Source: Korobacter sp036501185 (lineage in GTDB: Bacteria > Acidobacteriota > Terriglobia > Terriglobales > Acidobacteriaceae). From it: 64,000 nt of DNA. Under the pieces are notes generated by a model. The model was not told where the DNA came from, ran no database searches, and saw nothing but the letters and a program-made list of their open reading frames with translations. Below are positions 51,444-59,869 of the stretch, in pieces (position 1 is the stretch's first letter; the number at the start of each line of letters is the position of its first letter). Location: the NCBI GenBank assembly GCA_036501185.1, contig DASYAU010000130.1:1-64000 (forward strand), read 5' to 3'. A program made the position numbers and the translations under genes.

Positions 51444-52585
51444 GCACAGCTACCTGTACCGTGAGCGCGGGAGAACCACCTGTGTCCCCGCGCTCGCCTC
51501 GCCGTAATTTTCACCTGATCCAGGGCTCGTTCACGTTTGCTGAAAACGAAGGATTCGCCCTCGAGTCCGGCGGGGTTCTGCGTCCCGTCACCATTCGCTA
51601 CGCCCAGTATGGCGAGCCAAATGCCGCGGGAGACAACGTGGTGCTCGTGTGCCACGCCCTCTCGGGCTCCGCCAAGGTCGACGATTGGTGGCCAGAACTC
51701 TTCGCCGACGGCGGGCTGCTTGATCTCGACAAGTACTGCGTGATCGGCACCAACATCCTGGGCTCCTGTTATGGATCGACGGGCCCGAACTCCATCAACG
51801 CCGACACCGGCCGTCCCTACGGCGCGGACTTTCCGCTCGTTACGGTAAGCGACATTGTCCGCGCGCAGGCACGCGTACTCGATCATCTCGGGATTGAGAA
51901 GCTGAAGCTGGTAATCGGCGCCTCCATCGGTGGCATGCAGGCGTTGCAGTGGGCGATTGATTTTCCCGAACGCGTAGAAGAAGCGGTTGTGATCGGCGCG
52001 GCGCCGCTCGGAGCGCTCGGCCTTGCGTTGAACCACATTCAGCGTGAAGCAATTCGCCTCGACCCCCGCTGGAACGGCGGCGACTATTCCAAAGACGAGA
52101 CGCCCAATCAAGGCATTTCCATCGCGCGGCAAATCGCGATGTTGTCGTACAAGTCTCCCGAACTTTTTGAGCATCGCTACGGCCGGAAGCTCAACCGCAA
52201 CGGAGAAGATCCGTGGAAGCACCACTCCGCGCGCTTCGATGTGGGTGGCTACCTCGATCACCAGGGCGAGAAGTTCGTCCAGCGCTTCGATGCCAACTCG
52301 TATCTCTCCATCACGCGCACCATGGATACGTTCGACCCGGTGCGTAAATACGGATCGGCAAGAGCAGCCTATAGCCGCATCAAGGGGAAGGTCACGCTGG
52401 TGGGGATTTCGTCCGACTGGCTCTTCCCGGCGCAGGACGTTCGCAATCTTGCCGCACAAATCAATGCCGCCGGCGCGCGCTGCGACTATCGCGAGATCAA
52501 CTCGGCGCACGGACACGACGCCTTCCTTGCGGAGCCCGAGAAGCTCCTGCACGCGCTCGGTGATGGGCAGGAAATTGAGAACTAG
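51440..52585 (+). CDS. metX: homoserine O-acetyltransferase
   Basis: Alpha/beta-hydrolase-fold enzyme that acetylates homoserine, the step before MetY. The 381-aa protein has the nucleophile S162 in IGASIGGMQALQWA, HALSGSAKVDDWW, ILGSCYGSTGPNS, and a C-terminal SSDWLFP and GHDAFL with the catalytic His/Asp. Its ATGA overlap with metY implies one transcript. The next gene, phrB, is convergent and its end overlaps the metX stop by 4 nt. Confidence 0.95.
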   Translation: MSTATCTVSAGEPPVSPRSPRRNFHLIQGSFTFAENEGFALESGGVLRPVTIRYAQYGEPNAAGDNVVLVCHALSGSAKVDDWWPELFADGGLLDLDKYCVIGTNILGSCYGSTGPNSINADTGRPYGADFPLVTVSDIVRAQARVLDHLGIEKLKLVIGASIGGMQALQWAIDFPERVEEAVVIGAAPLGALGLALNHIQREAIRLDPRWNGGDYSKDETPNQGISIARQIAMLSYKSPELFEHRYGRKLNRNGEDPWKHHSARFDVGGYLDHQGEKFVQRFDANSYLSITRTMDTFDPVRKYGSARAAYSRIKGKVTLVGISSDWLFPAQDVRNLAAQINAAGARCDYREINSAHGHDAFLAEPEKLLHALGDGQEIEN

Positions 52586-54015
52586 AAGAGCGTGGGTGCG
52601 GCGGAGTCCTTCTCCCGTTCGCGCCCGCCAAGTGCATACATCTCTGCGATGTACCTTTCCGTGTTGAACTTCTTGGCGGCGCCCCCGCGCGTCATGTAGC
52701 GAATGGTCCCAAAGATCGGGCGAGGAAACCACGGCCGATCGAACTTACCGACGATGCTCCACGCAATCCCGGCGTAGCCGTTCGGATCGCGGCCATCGAG
52801 AAAATACTTGTCGTTGAGGTAGACCGCTGTCCGGTACGCCTGCTGCGGGGTCTTGCTCCACTCCAGGATCTTCTTCGCCCAATACATGCGCAGGTAGTTA
52901 TGCATCCACCCCGCGTGGATCATCTGCAACTGCGCAGCATTCCAAAGATCGTCGTAGGTTTCGGCGTTTTCGAGCTGTTTTTGTGTGTAGAGGATCGGGC
53001 GCGGATCGCCGGCATGCTCTGCAAGAGTCTTGTGCGCCCAGGCCTCGCCGCACTCGATGGAGTCGTACACCGGGTGGAAGTGCACGAAGTTGATCGCCAA
53101 CTCGCGCCACGTAATCACCTGGTCGAGGAAGTCGTCTTTCGCGGCACGCGGAGCTTTCGCGGCTTCAACCGCAAGGGCGACGGTGTGCGGCCCGATGTGC
53201 CCAAAATGCAGATACGGTGAAAGACGCGCAGTTCCGTCTTCGTGCGCCTGGTTGTGGCGTTCGGGATAGCTGGCGAGTTTCTGAGTCACGAATTCGTGCA
53301 GCAGGCGCAAAGCTTCCTTTGTGCCGCCGCGGAACGAGTCCACCGGCTGCACGGAGCGGTCGAGTTCCCAGCCCTCGGTAATGTCGTCAACCTGCCGCCA
53401 ATCGAGCTGCTGTAGGCCTCGCGGCGGTTCCCATGCGTGCTTTGCTTTCGCGTTGGTGCACGCGACAAGGAACTCTTTGAAGTGCGCTTTCAGTCGCGGA
53501 CGGATGATGCGCGCAGCATATTGCTCTTTCTGCAGAAGCTTGGTCGGAACGACGACATCGGCGTCAACGGTCCACAGCGGCACTCTCAGTTTCTTGGCTG
53601 CAACCTCTCGCCATTCCAGCGTTTCACGCAACGGATTCTCATCGCCGATCACCATCGCGGCGCGCACTTCATCGCAGAACCTGATCAGCGAGTGCTGCGG
53701 GAAGCGGCGCAACACGAATCCAATGCCGCGCTTCTCCGCCATCTCTGCGATGTCGCCGATCCCTTGCTGCAGAAACGCGTAATGCCGCAGGTTCGCCTGC
53801 GGATAGTAGGGAACGGGTGCAAAGAAGATGATGCATGGCATCTTCAGCAGGTTCGCGGCTTGCACGGCAACATCGAGCGCGGGATTATCGAGTGCCCGTT
53901 GTGCGCGCTGCATCCAGTACACCACGCAGCGGCCGTCGGTGGCAGGAAGGCCGTCGCGGCGAACGGTTACGCGCGGGTTCTCACCGAGCTGCTGGAGTGA
54001 AGCCATCTCGGCCAT
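52582..54015 (-). CDS. phrB: class II CPD photolyase
   Basis: FAD-dependent repair enzyme that reverses UV-made cyclobutane pyrimidine dimers with blue light. The 477-aa protein has class II features: VYWMQRAQRALDNPAL, PCIIFFAPVPYYP, FLDQVITWRELAINFVHFHP, and AGWMHNYLRMYWAKKILEWSKTPQQA, YLNDKYFLDGRDPNGYAGIAWSI. The last segment is the FAD pocket. ATG 54006 is an alternative start. Convergent with metX, overlapping it by four bases. It is not part of the met operon. Confidence 0.93.
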   Translation of the reverse strand: MAEMASLQQLGENPRVTVRRDGLPATDGRCVVYWMQRAQRALDNPALDVAVQAANLLKMPCIIFFAPVPYYPQANLRHYAFLQQGIGDIAEMAEKRGIGFVLRRFPQHSLIRFCDEVRAAMVIGDENPLRETLEWREVAAKKLRVPLWTVDADVVVPTKLLQKEQYAARIIRPRLKAHFKEFLVACTNAKAKHAWEPPRGLQQLDWRQVDDITEGWELDRSVQPVDSFRGGTKEALRLLHEFVTQKLASYPERHNQAHEDGTARLSPYLHFGHIGPHTVALAVEAAKAPRAAKDDFLDQVITWRELAINFVHFHPVYDSIECGEAWAHKTLAEHAGDPRPILYTQKQLENAETYDDLWNAAQLQMIHAGWMHNYLRMYWAKKILEWSKTPQQAYRTAVYLNDKYFLDGRDPNGYAGIAWSIVGKFDRPWFPRPIFGTIRYMTRGGAAKKFNTERYIAEMYALGGREREKDSAAPTLF

Positions 54016-54093
54016 TGTGATGCACTGAAAGCCGATAGCTCCGTCAAAATCGCGCCGCTTTCCCCGGAGGAAAAGACACGCGCCGGGCTTGCA

Positions 54094-55011
54094 CTAGGAG
54101 TACGCGTCGAACCAGGGATTCACGCCCGTCTGGTTGTCGATCAGGGCATCGACAATCGCAAGCGCTTCGACCGTGGGGCGCACGTCGTGGACGCGAACGA
54201 TGTGCGCGCCCTTCATCACGGCAACGACCGCGGCGGCAATCGAGGGGTGCAGCCGTTCTTTAGGCTCGAGATCTGCGTGGAACCGAACGCCCGCGGTGTG
54301 GCCAAGGAAACTCTTACGGGATAGCCCGACCATGAGTGGGAAGCCCATGCTGTGCAGGTCTTCGAGCTTGGCGAGAAGCGGGTAATTGTTTTCGAGGCGC
54401 TTGCCAAAGCCAAATCCCGGATCGATGACGATGTGATCGTGATGGACACCGGCGGCAGCGGCCTTCTGCACCGACCCGCGCAGCTCCTGTGCCACGACTT
54501 GCACAATCCGCGGCTCGAGAGGCAGGTTGCGCCAATCCTCGGGGGTCCCGCGGGTGTGCATGACCACCACGCCACAGCCAAGTTCGCCGACAGCGTGCGC
54601 CATTTGCAGGTCCCAACTCAACCCGCTGACATCGTTCACGATCTCCGCTCCCGCGCCGATCGCGGCTTTTGCAACCTCGGCCTTATACGTATCGACGCTG
54701 ATCAATACGTCAGGGCGGGCCGTTTTCAGGCGTTCGATGACCGGCAGAACGCGGCGTAGCTCTTCGCCCGCGGAAACACTCGCATCGCTACCGACGCGAA
54801 CGCCGAGCCGGGTGGATTCGCCGCCGATGTCGAGCAAGTCGGCGCCCTCGTCCAGCAGCCGAAGTCCGCATTGGACAGCCTCTTCCGGCGACCGGAACTG
54901 CCCGCCATCGCTGAACGAGTCCGGGGTCACATTCAATACGCCCATTACGAGCGTGCGCTTGCCGAGCTCGATCCGGCGCCGCCCGACATTCCACTGAAAG
55001 ATGGGTCGCAT
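54094..55011 (-). CDS. folP: dihydropteroate synthase
   Basis: Joins p-aminobenzoate with 7,8-dihydropterin pyrophosphate in folate synthesis; the target of sulfonamides. The 305-aa protein has VMGVLNVTPDSFSDGG, LLDIGGESTRLG, VSVDTYKAEVAKAAI, NDVSGL, and IDPGFGFGKRLENNY plus GLSRKSFLG, RVHDVRP at the end. Start ATG 55011 is preferred; the GTG at 55032 adds seven residues. Divergent from dacB. Confidence 0.94.
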   Translation of the reverse strand: MRPIFQWNVGRRRIELGKRTLVMGVLNVTPDSFSDGGQFRSPEEAVQCGLRLLDEGADLLDIGGESTRLGVRVGSDASVSAGEELRRVLPVIERLKTARPDVLISVDTYKAEVAKAAIGAGAEIVNDVSGLSWDLQMAHAVGELGCGVVVMHTRGTPEDWRNLPLEPRIVQVVAQELRGSVQKAAAAGVHHDHIVIDPGFGFGKRLENNYPLLAKLEDLHSMGFPLMVGLSRKSFLGHTAGVRFHADLEPKERLHPSIAAAVVAVMKGAHIVRVHDVRPTVEALAIVDALIDNQTGVNPWFDAYS

Positions 55012-55100
55012 TCGGGCTCGATTGTATGCCACATGCTCGACGAACGCGGTGTTTCAGGGCAAAACGCGTCCGAATCGGGTGTAAAATTCCAAGCAGCTGT

Positions 55101-56666
55101 ATGGCCCGCCGCCGTCCTACGCTCGCATTCTTCGCGCTCCTTCTCGTCGCCATTGCCGCGCAGGCATCCGAAAAACATTCGCTTGGCGCGCAAATCGATA
55201 AGGTTCTCGCGCAACCCGACGTCGCTCGCGCGTTCTGGGGCATCGAGATCGTTTCCCTCGACAGCGGAAAGACCCTCTATTCTCACGACGGCGAGAAGCT
55301 TTTCGTTCCCGCATCGAATGCCAAGCTCTTTGTCACGGCCACCGCTTTTGCGCTGCTGGGCCAGGATTATCGCTTCCATACGACGATTGAAACCGCCGGC
55401 ACCATCGACAGGCACGGCCGTCTTGATTCCGACCTGGTGATCGTAGGTCGCGGCGACCCGAACCTTTCCGGCCGCACTTTGCCTTATAACTTGCACACCG
55501 AACGAAAGCTGCCGCCCATCTACGCGCTCGAACAGCTCGCGGATCAACTGGTGCAAAAAGGTCTGCGCTACGTCGACGGCGACATCGTGGCCGACGACTC
55601 GTATTACGCCTTCGAGCGCTACGGCGAAGGCTGGGCGCAGGATGACCTTGTGTGGGAGTGGGGCGCTCCGGTATCGGCCCTTACCGTCAACGACAACGTG
55701 ATCTTCGTCACCATCCAGCCCGCGGACCGCGCCGGCGAACGCGCCTTCGTCGACATCAATCCGTTTCCTGAATACTACAAAATCGACAACCGGATCATCA
55801 CCACGCCGCAGGGGACTGGGCCGCGGAAGATCTATATCAATCGTGAGCCGGGTTCCAACCAGTTAACGCTCTGGGGCAATATCCCGGTCGACGACCAGGG
55901 TGCGAACGAGGCGCTCTCCATCGAAGACCCAGCGGACTTCACAGCGAAGCTCTTCCGCCAGTTGCTCGAGCAGCGCGGAGTCACGATTTACGGCCGTCCG
56001 CGCACGCACCACACGGAACTCGCCAGCCTCTCCACTTTCAGCGTGACTTCGATGGCCTCCGCCGGCGGAGGCTCCGACCGCCTCTCCGCGCCGGGAACTC
56101 GCCTGCCGCTTGTTCTTGGAGAATATGATTCGCAACCTCTGTCGGCCGATCTGCGGGTAATTAACAAGGTAAGCCAAAATCTGCACGCCGAGTTATTGCT
56201 GCGTCTTCTCGGAAAAGAGAAGGGCACGGCAGGCACGGTTGAGGGCGGACTTGAAGTGGAGCGCGGCTTCCTGGCGCAGGCCGACATTCGCAACGAGGAA
56301 TACACCTTCTACGACGGCTCTGGTCTTTCCAGGCAAGATCTCGTCACGCCCCATGCCATCGTGAAGCTGCTCAGCTACGCCACGAAGCAGCCTTGGGGCT
56401 CGAGCTTCGCGGATACTTTGCCGGTCGCTGGAGTGGATGGATCGCTCGTCGATCGCTTCGTGAAGACCGATGCGCAGGGCCGCGTGCACGGGAAAACGGG
56501 ATCGCTCGATCACGTCAATTCGCTCTCCGGCTACCTGACCACGGAGAAGGGCGACCACGTCGTGTTCTCCATCCTCTCAAACAATCACAATCTCACGAAT
56601 AAGCACGCGATCGAGACCATCGATGCCATTGTGCAGGCGGTTGTGGATGATGGTAAGAAGAAGTAG
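55101..56666 (+). CDS. dacB: D-Ala-D-Ala carboxypeptidase/endopeptidase (PBP4, S13)
   Basis: Periplasmic penicillin-binding protein of class C type 4. The 521-aa protein has a signal peptide (about 1-22), the SxxK motif S72-NAK75 in VPASNAKLFVTATA, SQN (KVSQNLHAELLLRLLG) and HGKTGS, in the S13 order and spacing, with a large insert (VNDNVIFVTIQPADRAGER...) between the first two motifs. It trims or cleaves peptidoglycan crosslinks. ATG 55101 was chosen because the upstream frame is arginine-rich and antisense to folP. Confidence 0.93.
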   Translation: MARRRPTLAFFALLLVAIAAQASEKHSLGAQIDKVLAQPDVARAFWGIEIVSLDSGKTLYSHDGEKLFVPASNAKLFVTATAFALLGQDYRFHTTIETAGTIDRHGRLDSDLVIVGRGDPNLSGRTLPYNLHTERKLPPIYALEQLADQLVQKGLRYVDGDIVADDSYYAFERYGEGWAQDDLVWEWGAPVSALTVNDNVIFVTIQPADRAGERAFVDINPFPEYYKIDNRIITTPQGTGPRKIYINREPGSNQLTLWGNIPVDDQGANEALSIEDPADFTAKLFRQLLEQRGVTIYGRPRTHHTELASLSTFSVTSMASAGGGSDRLSAPGTRLPLVLGEYDSQPLSADLRVINKVSQNLHAELLLRLLGKEKGTAGTVEGGLEVERGFLAQADIRNEEYTFYDGSGLSRQDLVTPHAIVKLLSYATKQPWGSSFADTLPVAGVDGSLVDRFVKTDAQGRVHGKTGSLDHVNSLSGYLTTEKGDHVVFSILSNNHNLTNKHAIETIDAIVQAVVDDGKKK

Positions 56667-56669
56667 CTG

Positions 56670-57041
56670 CTACCCGGTGGCTGCGCATTTAATCAGGGAA
56701 AGCGCGAAGCGTTCACGTTCGTCGCGGTCATAAACCAGCGACGTCGGCCCCAGCCGTACCACCACCTTCGACGACAGTCCTTTTTCGCCTTCGAAACAAC
56801 GCGTACACAAGCAGGGATAGCTGCGCTCGCTGCCGTCGATGCGGATGGAATATACCGGCATTACGTAGCGCACGGGGGTATGGCACACGGGGCAACGGGC
56901 GCCACCGCGAAGGCGATATTTCACTTCGGCGTAAGAGACGAGCAACTGCCGCTGCTTTTCCGGCGGCAAATGGTCCACTCCGGCCATTACCTCGAGGAAC
57001 TCCTGGAAAAGCTCGGGCGAAATGTGGATCGCTTCGGCCAT
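56670..57041 (-). CDS. small zinc-ribbon protein, unknown function
   Basis: A 123-aa protein with a helical N-terminus (SPELFQEFLEVMAGVDHLPPEKQRQLLVSYAEVKYRL) and a cysteine cluster: C-P-V-C in GARCPVCHTPVRY and C-L-C-x2-C in SYPCLCTRCF, about 32 residues apart, a plausible zinc ribbon. No family is recognised. Only 4 nt separate its end from the convergent dacB stop, and its start is 48 nt from the downstream gene end of the DUF488-type protein. Confidence 0.72.
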   Translation of the reverse strand: MAEAIHISPELFQEFLEVMAGVDHLPPEKQRQLLVSYAEVKYRLRGGARCPVCHTPVRYVMPVYSIRIDGSERSYPCLCTRCFEGEKGLSSKVVVRLGPTSLVYDRDERERFALSLIKCAATG

Positions 57042-57088
57042 CGGGTGAGTATTGCATCACCGCTACCCGGCCCCTGACAAGTGGAAAC

Positions 57089-57511
57089 CTAGGGGCGCTG
57101 GGCGGCGCGGGCGCGGCGCTGCGCGGCTGCGCGCACGGGGCCAGTTCCTGTCGGCGGTTTACGCGCGCCTTCGATCAACTCTTTCAGTACCACTGCGTTG
57201 TTGTGAGTCTCGTTCTTCGAAGAGTAGACCAATGTCACCCGCCCGCTGAGCGCCGCATAAAGTTGTTCGAGCGCCGCTGTGGCTTCGGGCGTATTCAACT
57301 CTTCGAGATAACGCTTCCGGAACAGTGGCCACTGGGTTGGACGCTCGTGGTACCACTTGCGGAGCTCGTCACTGGGAGCAAGGTCGCGCAGCCACGCTTC
57401 CAGCTTCAATGCATCTTTCTTGACCCCGCGGGGCCACAGGCGGTCAACCAGGAAGCGCTTCCCATCGTTGCGGGAAGGTAGCTCGTAGGCGCGCTTGAGG
57501 GCGACATTCAT
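57089..57511 (-). CDS. YeaO-type DUF488 protein
   Basis: A 140-aa protein of the DUF488/YeaO family: LKRAYELPSRNDGKRFLVDRLWPRGVKKDALKLEAWLRDLAPS and LRKWYHERPTQWPLFRKRYLEEL, then VTLVYSSKNETHNNAVVLKELIE. The function of the family is unknown. The C-terminal Ala/Arg-rich tail (AAAQRRARAAQRP) is not conserved in the family as I recall it. It belongs to the same superfamily as the DUF488 protein at 31508 but to a distinct branch. Confidence 0.88.
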   Translation of the reverse strand: MNVALKRAYELPSRNDGKRFLVDRLWPRGVKKDALKLEAWLRDLAPSDELRKWYHERPTQWPLFRKRYLEELNTPEATAALEQLYAALSGRVTLVYSSKNETHNNAVVLKELIEGARKPPTGTGPVRAAAQRRARAAQRP

Positions 57512-57552
57512 CTTGGGCGGATAGTATTCTAGCTCCGGAGAGTCGCTTGCGG

Positions 57553-57936
57553 ATGAACGTCGGTAACCGGTTAGGGCAAATTTTTTTTGGGGTAGCCGCC
57601 GCGTTGGCCGGGCTCACAATTTTGCTCGCCGCGTGCGATAAGCCCGAGCGGTTGCGATCGAACGCCGAACTCGGATTGAATGCCCAGCAAATCCGGGGCC
57701 GCGAAATTTACGACCTGCGCTGCGCCGGATGCCATGAACCCTACCGCAAAAAGGAACTCAACGGGCCGACAATGGTTGGTGTATTCAAGAAGCAATATCT
57801 TCCCAGCGGCATGCGCGCCAGCGACGAGCGGGTGAGCGACGTAATCATGCTCGGCAAACCGAAGATGCCGGCATTCGGCGGCGTGCTTACCCAGGAGCAG
57901 TTGCAGGACCTGCTGGCATATATGCACACGTTGTAA
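57553..57936 (+). CDS. lipoprotein c-type cytochrome
   Basis: A 127-aa exported electron carrier. The signal ends in a lipobox LTILLAAC with C28 as the likely lipidated residue. A single heme site C57-A-G-C60-H61 and a distal Met in KPKMPAFGGVLTQEQLQDLLAYMHTL give a mono-heme class I cytochrome c of the cytochrome c-6/cbb3-like type. ATG 57553 is preferred over the TTG two codons earlier. Followed by TPR protein and lipA; a common operon is possible, but the functions are not linked. Confidence 0.88.
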   Translation: MNVGNRLGQIFFGVAAALAGLTILLAACDKPERLRSNAELGLNAQQIRGREIYDLRCAGCHEPYRKKELNGPTMVGVFKKQYLPSGMRASDERVSDVIMLGKPKMPAFGGVLTQEQLQDLLAYMHTL

Positions 57937-57950
57937 TCGCGGGAGGGACC

Positions 57951-58550
57951 ATGCATTGGAAACGCATTGCGGCCTGCATTGCTTTATCGGCGGTGGCCAT
58001 CGCGCAGTCCCCGAAGGCGCGGGAAAATTACGACAAGGCGCTGAAAGAGGTCGAGCGCCATAACCTCGTCAAGGCCGAGAAACTGCTGCATCAAACGGTG
58101 TCGGATGCTCCCGAATGGGCGTTGGCCTACTCGCAGCTTGGCTATGTTTATTTTCTCGAGGCGAAGCAGGACGAGACCTTCGCCGCCTACGAACATGCCC
58201 GGGTACTCGACGCGAAGACCCATGAACTCACGCCCGAACAGCGTCGCCAGGTGAACGACAATCTCGGCGTGGCCTACGGGATGAGCCACCAATACGATAA
58301 GTCGATCGCAGTGCTCGAAGCGGCCATCAAGGACGATCCTAAGTATGGCGAGTACGAGTACAACCTCGCCTGCGATTATTCGGAACAGGGTGATCTCGAT
58401 AAAGCCCTGGCTCACCTGAATCGCGCCTGGGAGTTGCGCAACAGCTTCAAGTTCCCGGACGCGACGAAGGATGATTCTTTTCGTCGCTGGAAAGATGATC
58501 CTCGTTTCCAGGAAGCGGCTGGAAAGACGAAGTCGATGGATAAATGGTGA
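57951..58550 (+). CDS. exported TPR-repeat protein
   Basis: A 199-aa protein with a short signal peptide (about 1-19) and three or four TPR units: AKALKEVERHNLVKAEKLLHQTV, AYSQLGYVYFLEAKQDETFAAYEHA, DNLGVAYGMSHQYDKSIAVLEAAIKDDP and EYNLACDYSEQGDLDKALAHLNRAW. The role is unknown; such proteins hold complexes together. It starts 14 nt after the cytochrome stop, with GGGAGGGACC as ribosome site, so the two genes are probably co-transcribed. Confidence 0.85.
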   Translation: MHWKRIAACIALSAVAIAQSPKARENYDKALKEVERHNLVKAEKLLHQTVSDAPEWALAYSQLGYVYFLEAKQDETFAAYEHARVLDAKTHELTPEQRRQVNDNLGVAYGMSHQYDKSIAVLEAAIKDDPKYGEYEYNLACDYSEQGDLDKALAHLNRAWELRNSFKFPDATKDDSFRRWKDDPRFQEAAGKTKSMDKW

Positions 58551-58615
58551 ACTGAGCTGATCCGCCGCCTGAATCGCGGCGAAGGCGGTCGGCATCGTAC
58601 AATAGGAAGTTGCCT

Positions 58616-59530
58616 ATGGCTCCCGAACTCATCCAGATAGATCTCGAACCCAAGCGGCCCGCGCCCAAGCCTTCGTGGCTGCGCGCCAAAGCGCCTATGG
58701 GCGAGAACTATCACGACCTAAAAAAGCTCGCGCGAGGCCTGTCGCTGCATACCGTTTGCGAATCGGCGCAGTGCCCAAACATCGGAGAGTGCTGGAACCA
58801 CAAGACCGCGACCTTCATGTTGCTCGGCAACCTGTGTACGCGACGCTGCGGTTTCTGCGCAGTGCCCAAGGGCCGGCCGGAGCCAATCGATTTCGATGAG
58901 CCTCGCCGCGTGGCCGAAGCCGTTGCGACCCTCGGCCTGAACTTCGCGGTCGTCACCAGCGTGAACCGCGACGACGACAATCTTGGCGCCGCACGAGTCT
59001 TCGCGCAGACCATCGAGCAGATCCGAGAGCAAAAGCCCGGCTGCCGCGTCGAAGTGCTCATTCCCGATTTCCAGGGCAATGATGAATCACTGCGCATCGT
59101 GCTCGCCGCCAAACCCGACATCCTGAACCACAACACCGAGACCGTGCCGCGCCTCTATCGCGCGGTGCGCTCCGGAGCACGCTATGAGCGCACCTTGAAC
59201 CTGTTGCGCCGCGCGAAAGAGATCGATCCCACGATGGCCACGAAAACCGGCGTCATGGTCGGTTTGGGCGAAACCACCGAAGAGCTCTTGCAGGTCTATC
59301 GCGACCTTGCTGCTCAGAACGTCGACATCCTCACCATCGGCCAGTACCTGCGTCCGTCGAAAGATCATGCCCCCATGACCCGCTTCTACACCCCGGACGA
59401 GTTTCTCTTCATGAAGGACGAAGCCATGAAGATGGGATTCCGTCACGTGGAGTCCGGGCCGCTGGTGCGCAGCAGCTATCACGCGCACGAACAGGCTGAG
59501 TCCACTCGTCCAACCCCCGCCCTACAATGA
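58616..59530 (+). CDS. lipA: lipoyl synthase
   Basis: Radical-SAM enzyme that inserts two sulfurs into octanoyl groups of E2 and H proteins. The 304-aa protein has both iron-sulfur motifs: C48-x4-C53-x5-C59 (CESAQCPNIGEC, auxiliary cluster) and C74-x3-C78-x2-C81 (CTRRCGFC, radical-SAM cluster), then VTSVNRDD, TKTGVMVGLGE and the C-terminal RSSYHA serine region. ATG 58616 has AGGAAG in front; the TTG two codons earlier is possible. No lipB is adjacent. Confidence 0.95.
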   Translation: MAPELIQIDLEPKRPAPKPSWLRAKAPMGENYHDLKKLARGLSLHTVCESAQCPNIGECWNHKTATFMLLGNLCTRRCGFCAVPKGRPEPIDFDEPRRVAEAVATLGLNFAVVTSVNRDDDNLGAARVFAQTIEQIREQKPGCRVEVLIPDFQGNDESLRIVLAAKPDILNHNTETVPRLYRAVRSGARYERTLNLLRRAKEIDPTMATKTGVMVGLGETTEELLQVYRDLAAQNVDILTIGQYLRPSKDHAPMTRFYTPDEFLFMKDEAMKMGFRHVESGPLVRSSYHAHEQAESTRPTPALQ

Positions 59531-59602
59531 CCCGCGCTATGGCGTAAACGCTTCCTGGTGCGGCCCCTGGTAGTGCTTTTCCTCACAGGAAAACGCAACT
59601 CA

Positions 59603-59631
59603 TTGACACCCTCCGCATCGAAACGTACTCT
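59603..59631 (+). promoter_or_regulatory. promoter of the B12 riboswitch transcript
   Basis: TTGACA (59603-59608), 17-nt spacer, TACTCT (59626-59631), about 40 nt before the riboswitch P1 stem. Confidence 0.6.
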
Positions 59632-59672
59632 CGAATTTCTCCCGCAGTTTCCGGGCGATCTTTCTCAAGTCT

Positions 59673-59833
59673 GCGTTCGCGTGTTGAAGGGAAGCAGGTG
59701 AGAATCCTGCGCTGCCGCGCAACTGTTTGCTGAGCTCATGGGACCCGCCACTGTCGCAAGATGGGAAGGCCCTCCCAAGTTGGACTCGACTTCGCGGTCG
59801 AAGCTCGCATAGCCAGGAGACCGGCGCGAACGC
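59673..59833 (+). ncRNA. cobalamin (AdoCbl) riboswitch
   Basis: P1 arms GCGTTCGCG (59673-59681) and CGCGAACGC (59825-59833) enclose the conserved core: GAAGGGAAGCAGGTGAGAATCC, then CTGCCGCGCAACTGT, CCACTGTCGCAAGATGGGAAGGCC and the B12 box AGCCAGGAGACCGGC. It sits 36 nt before the btuB start, whose ribosome site (AGGAGGAGCG) lies next to P1, so control is probably at translation start or by folding that reaches the ribosome site. Confidence 0.93.
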
Positions 59834-59869
59834 CCGTATTCACCCCTTTCGCGTGTAAAGGAGGAGCGC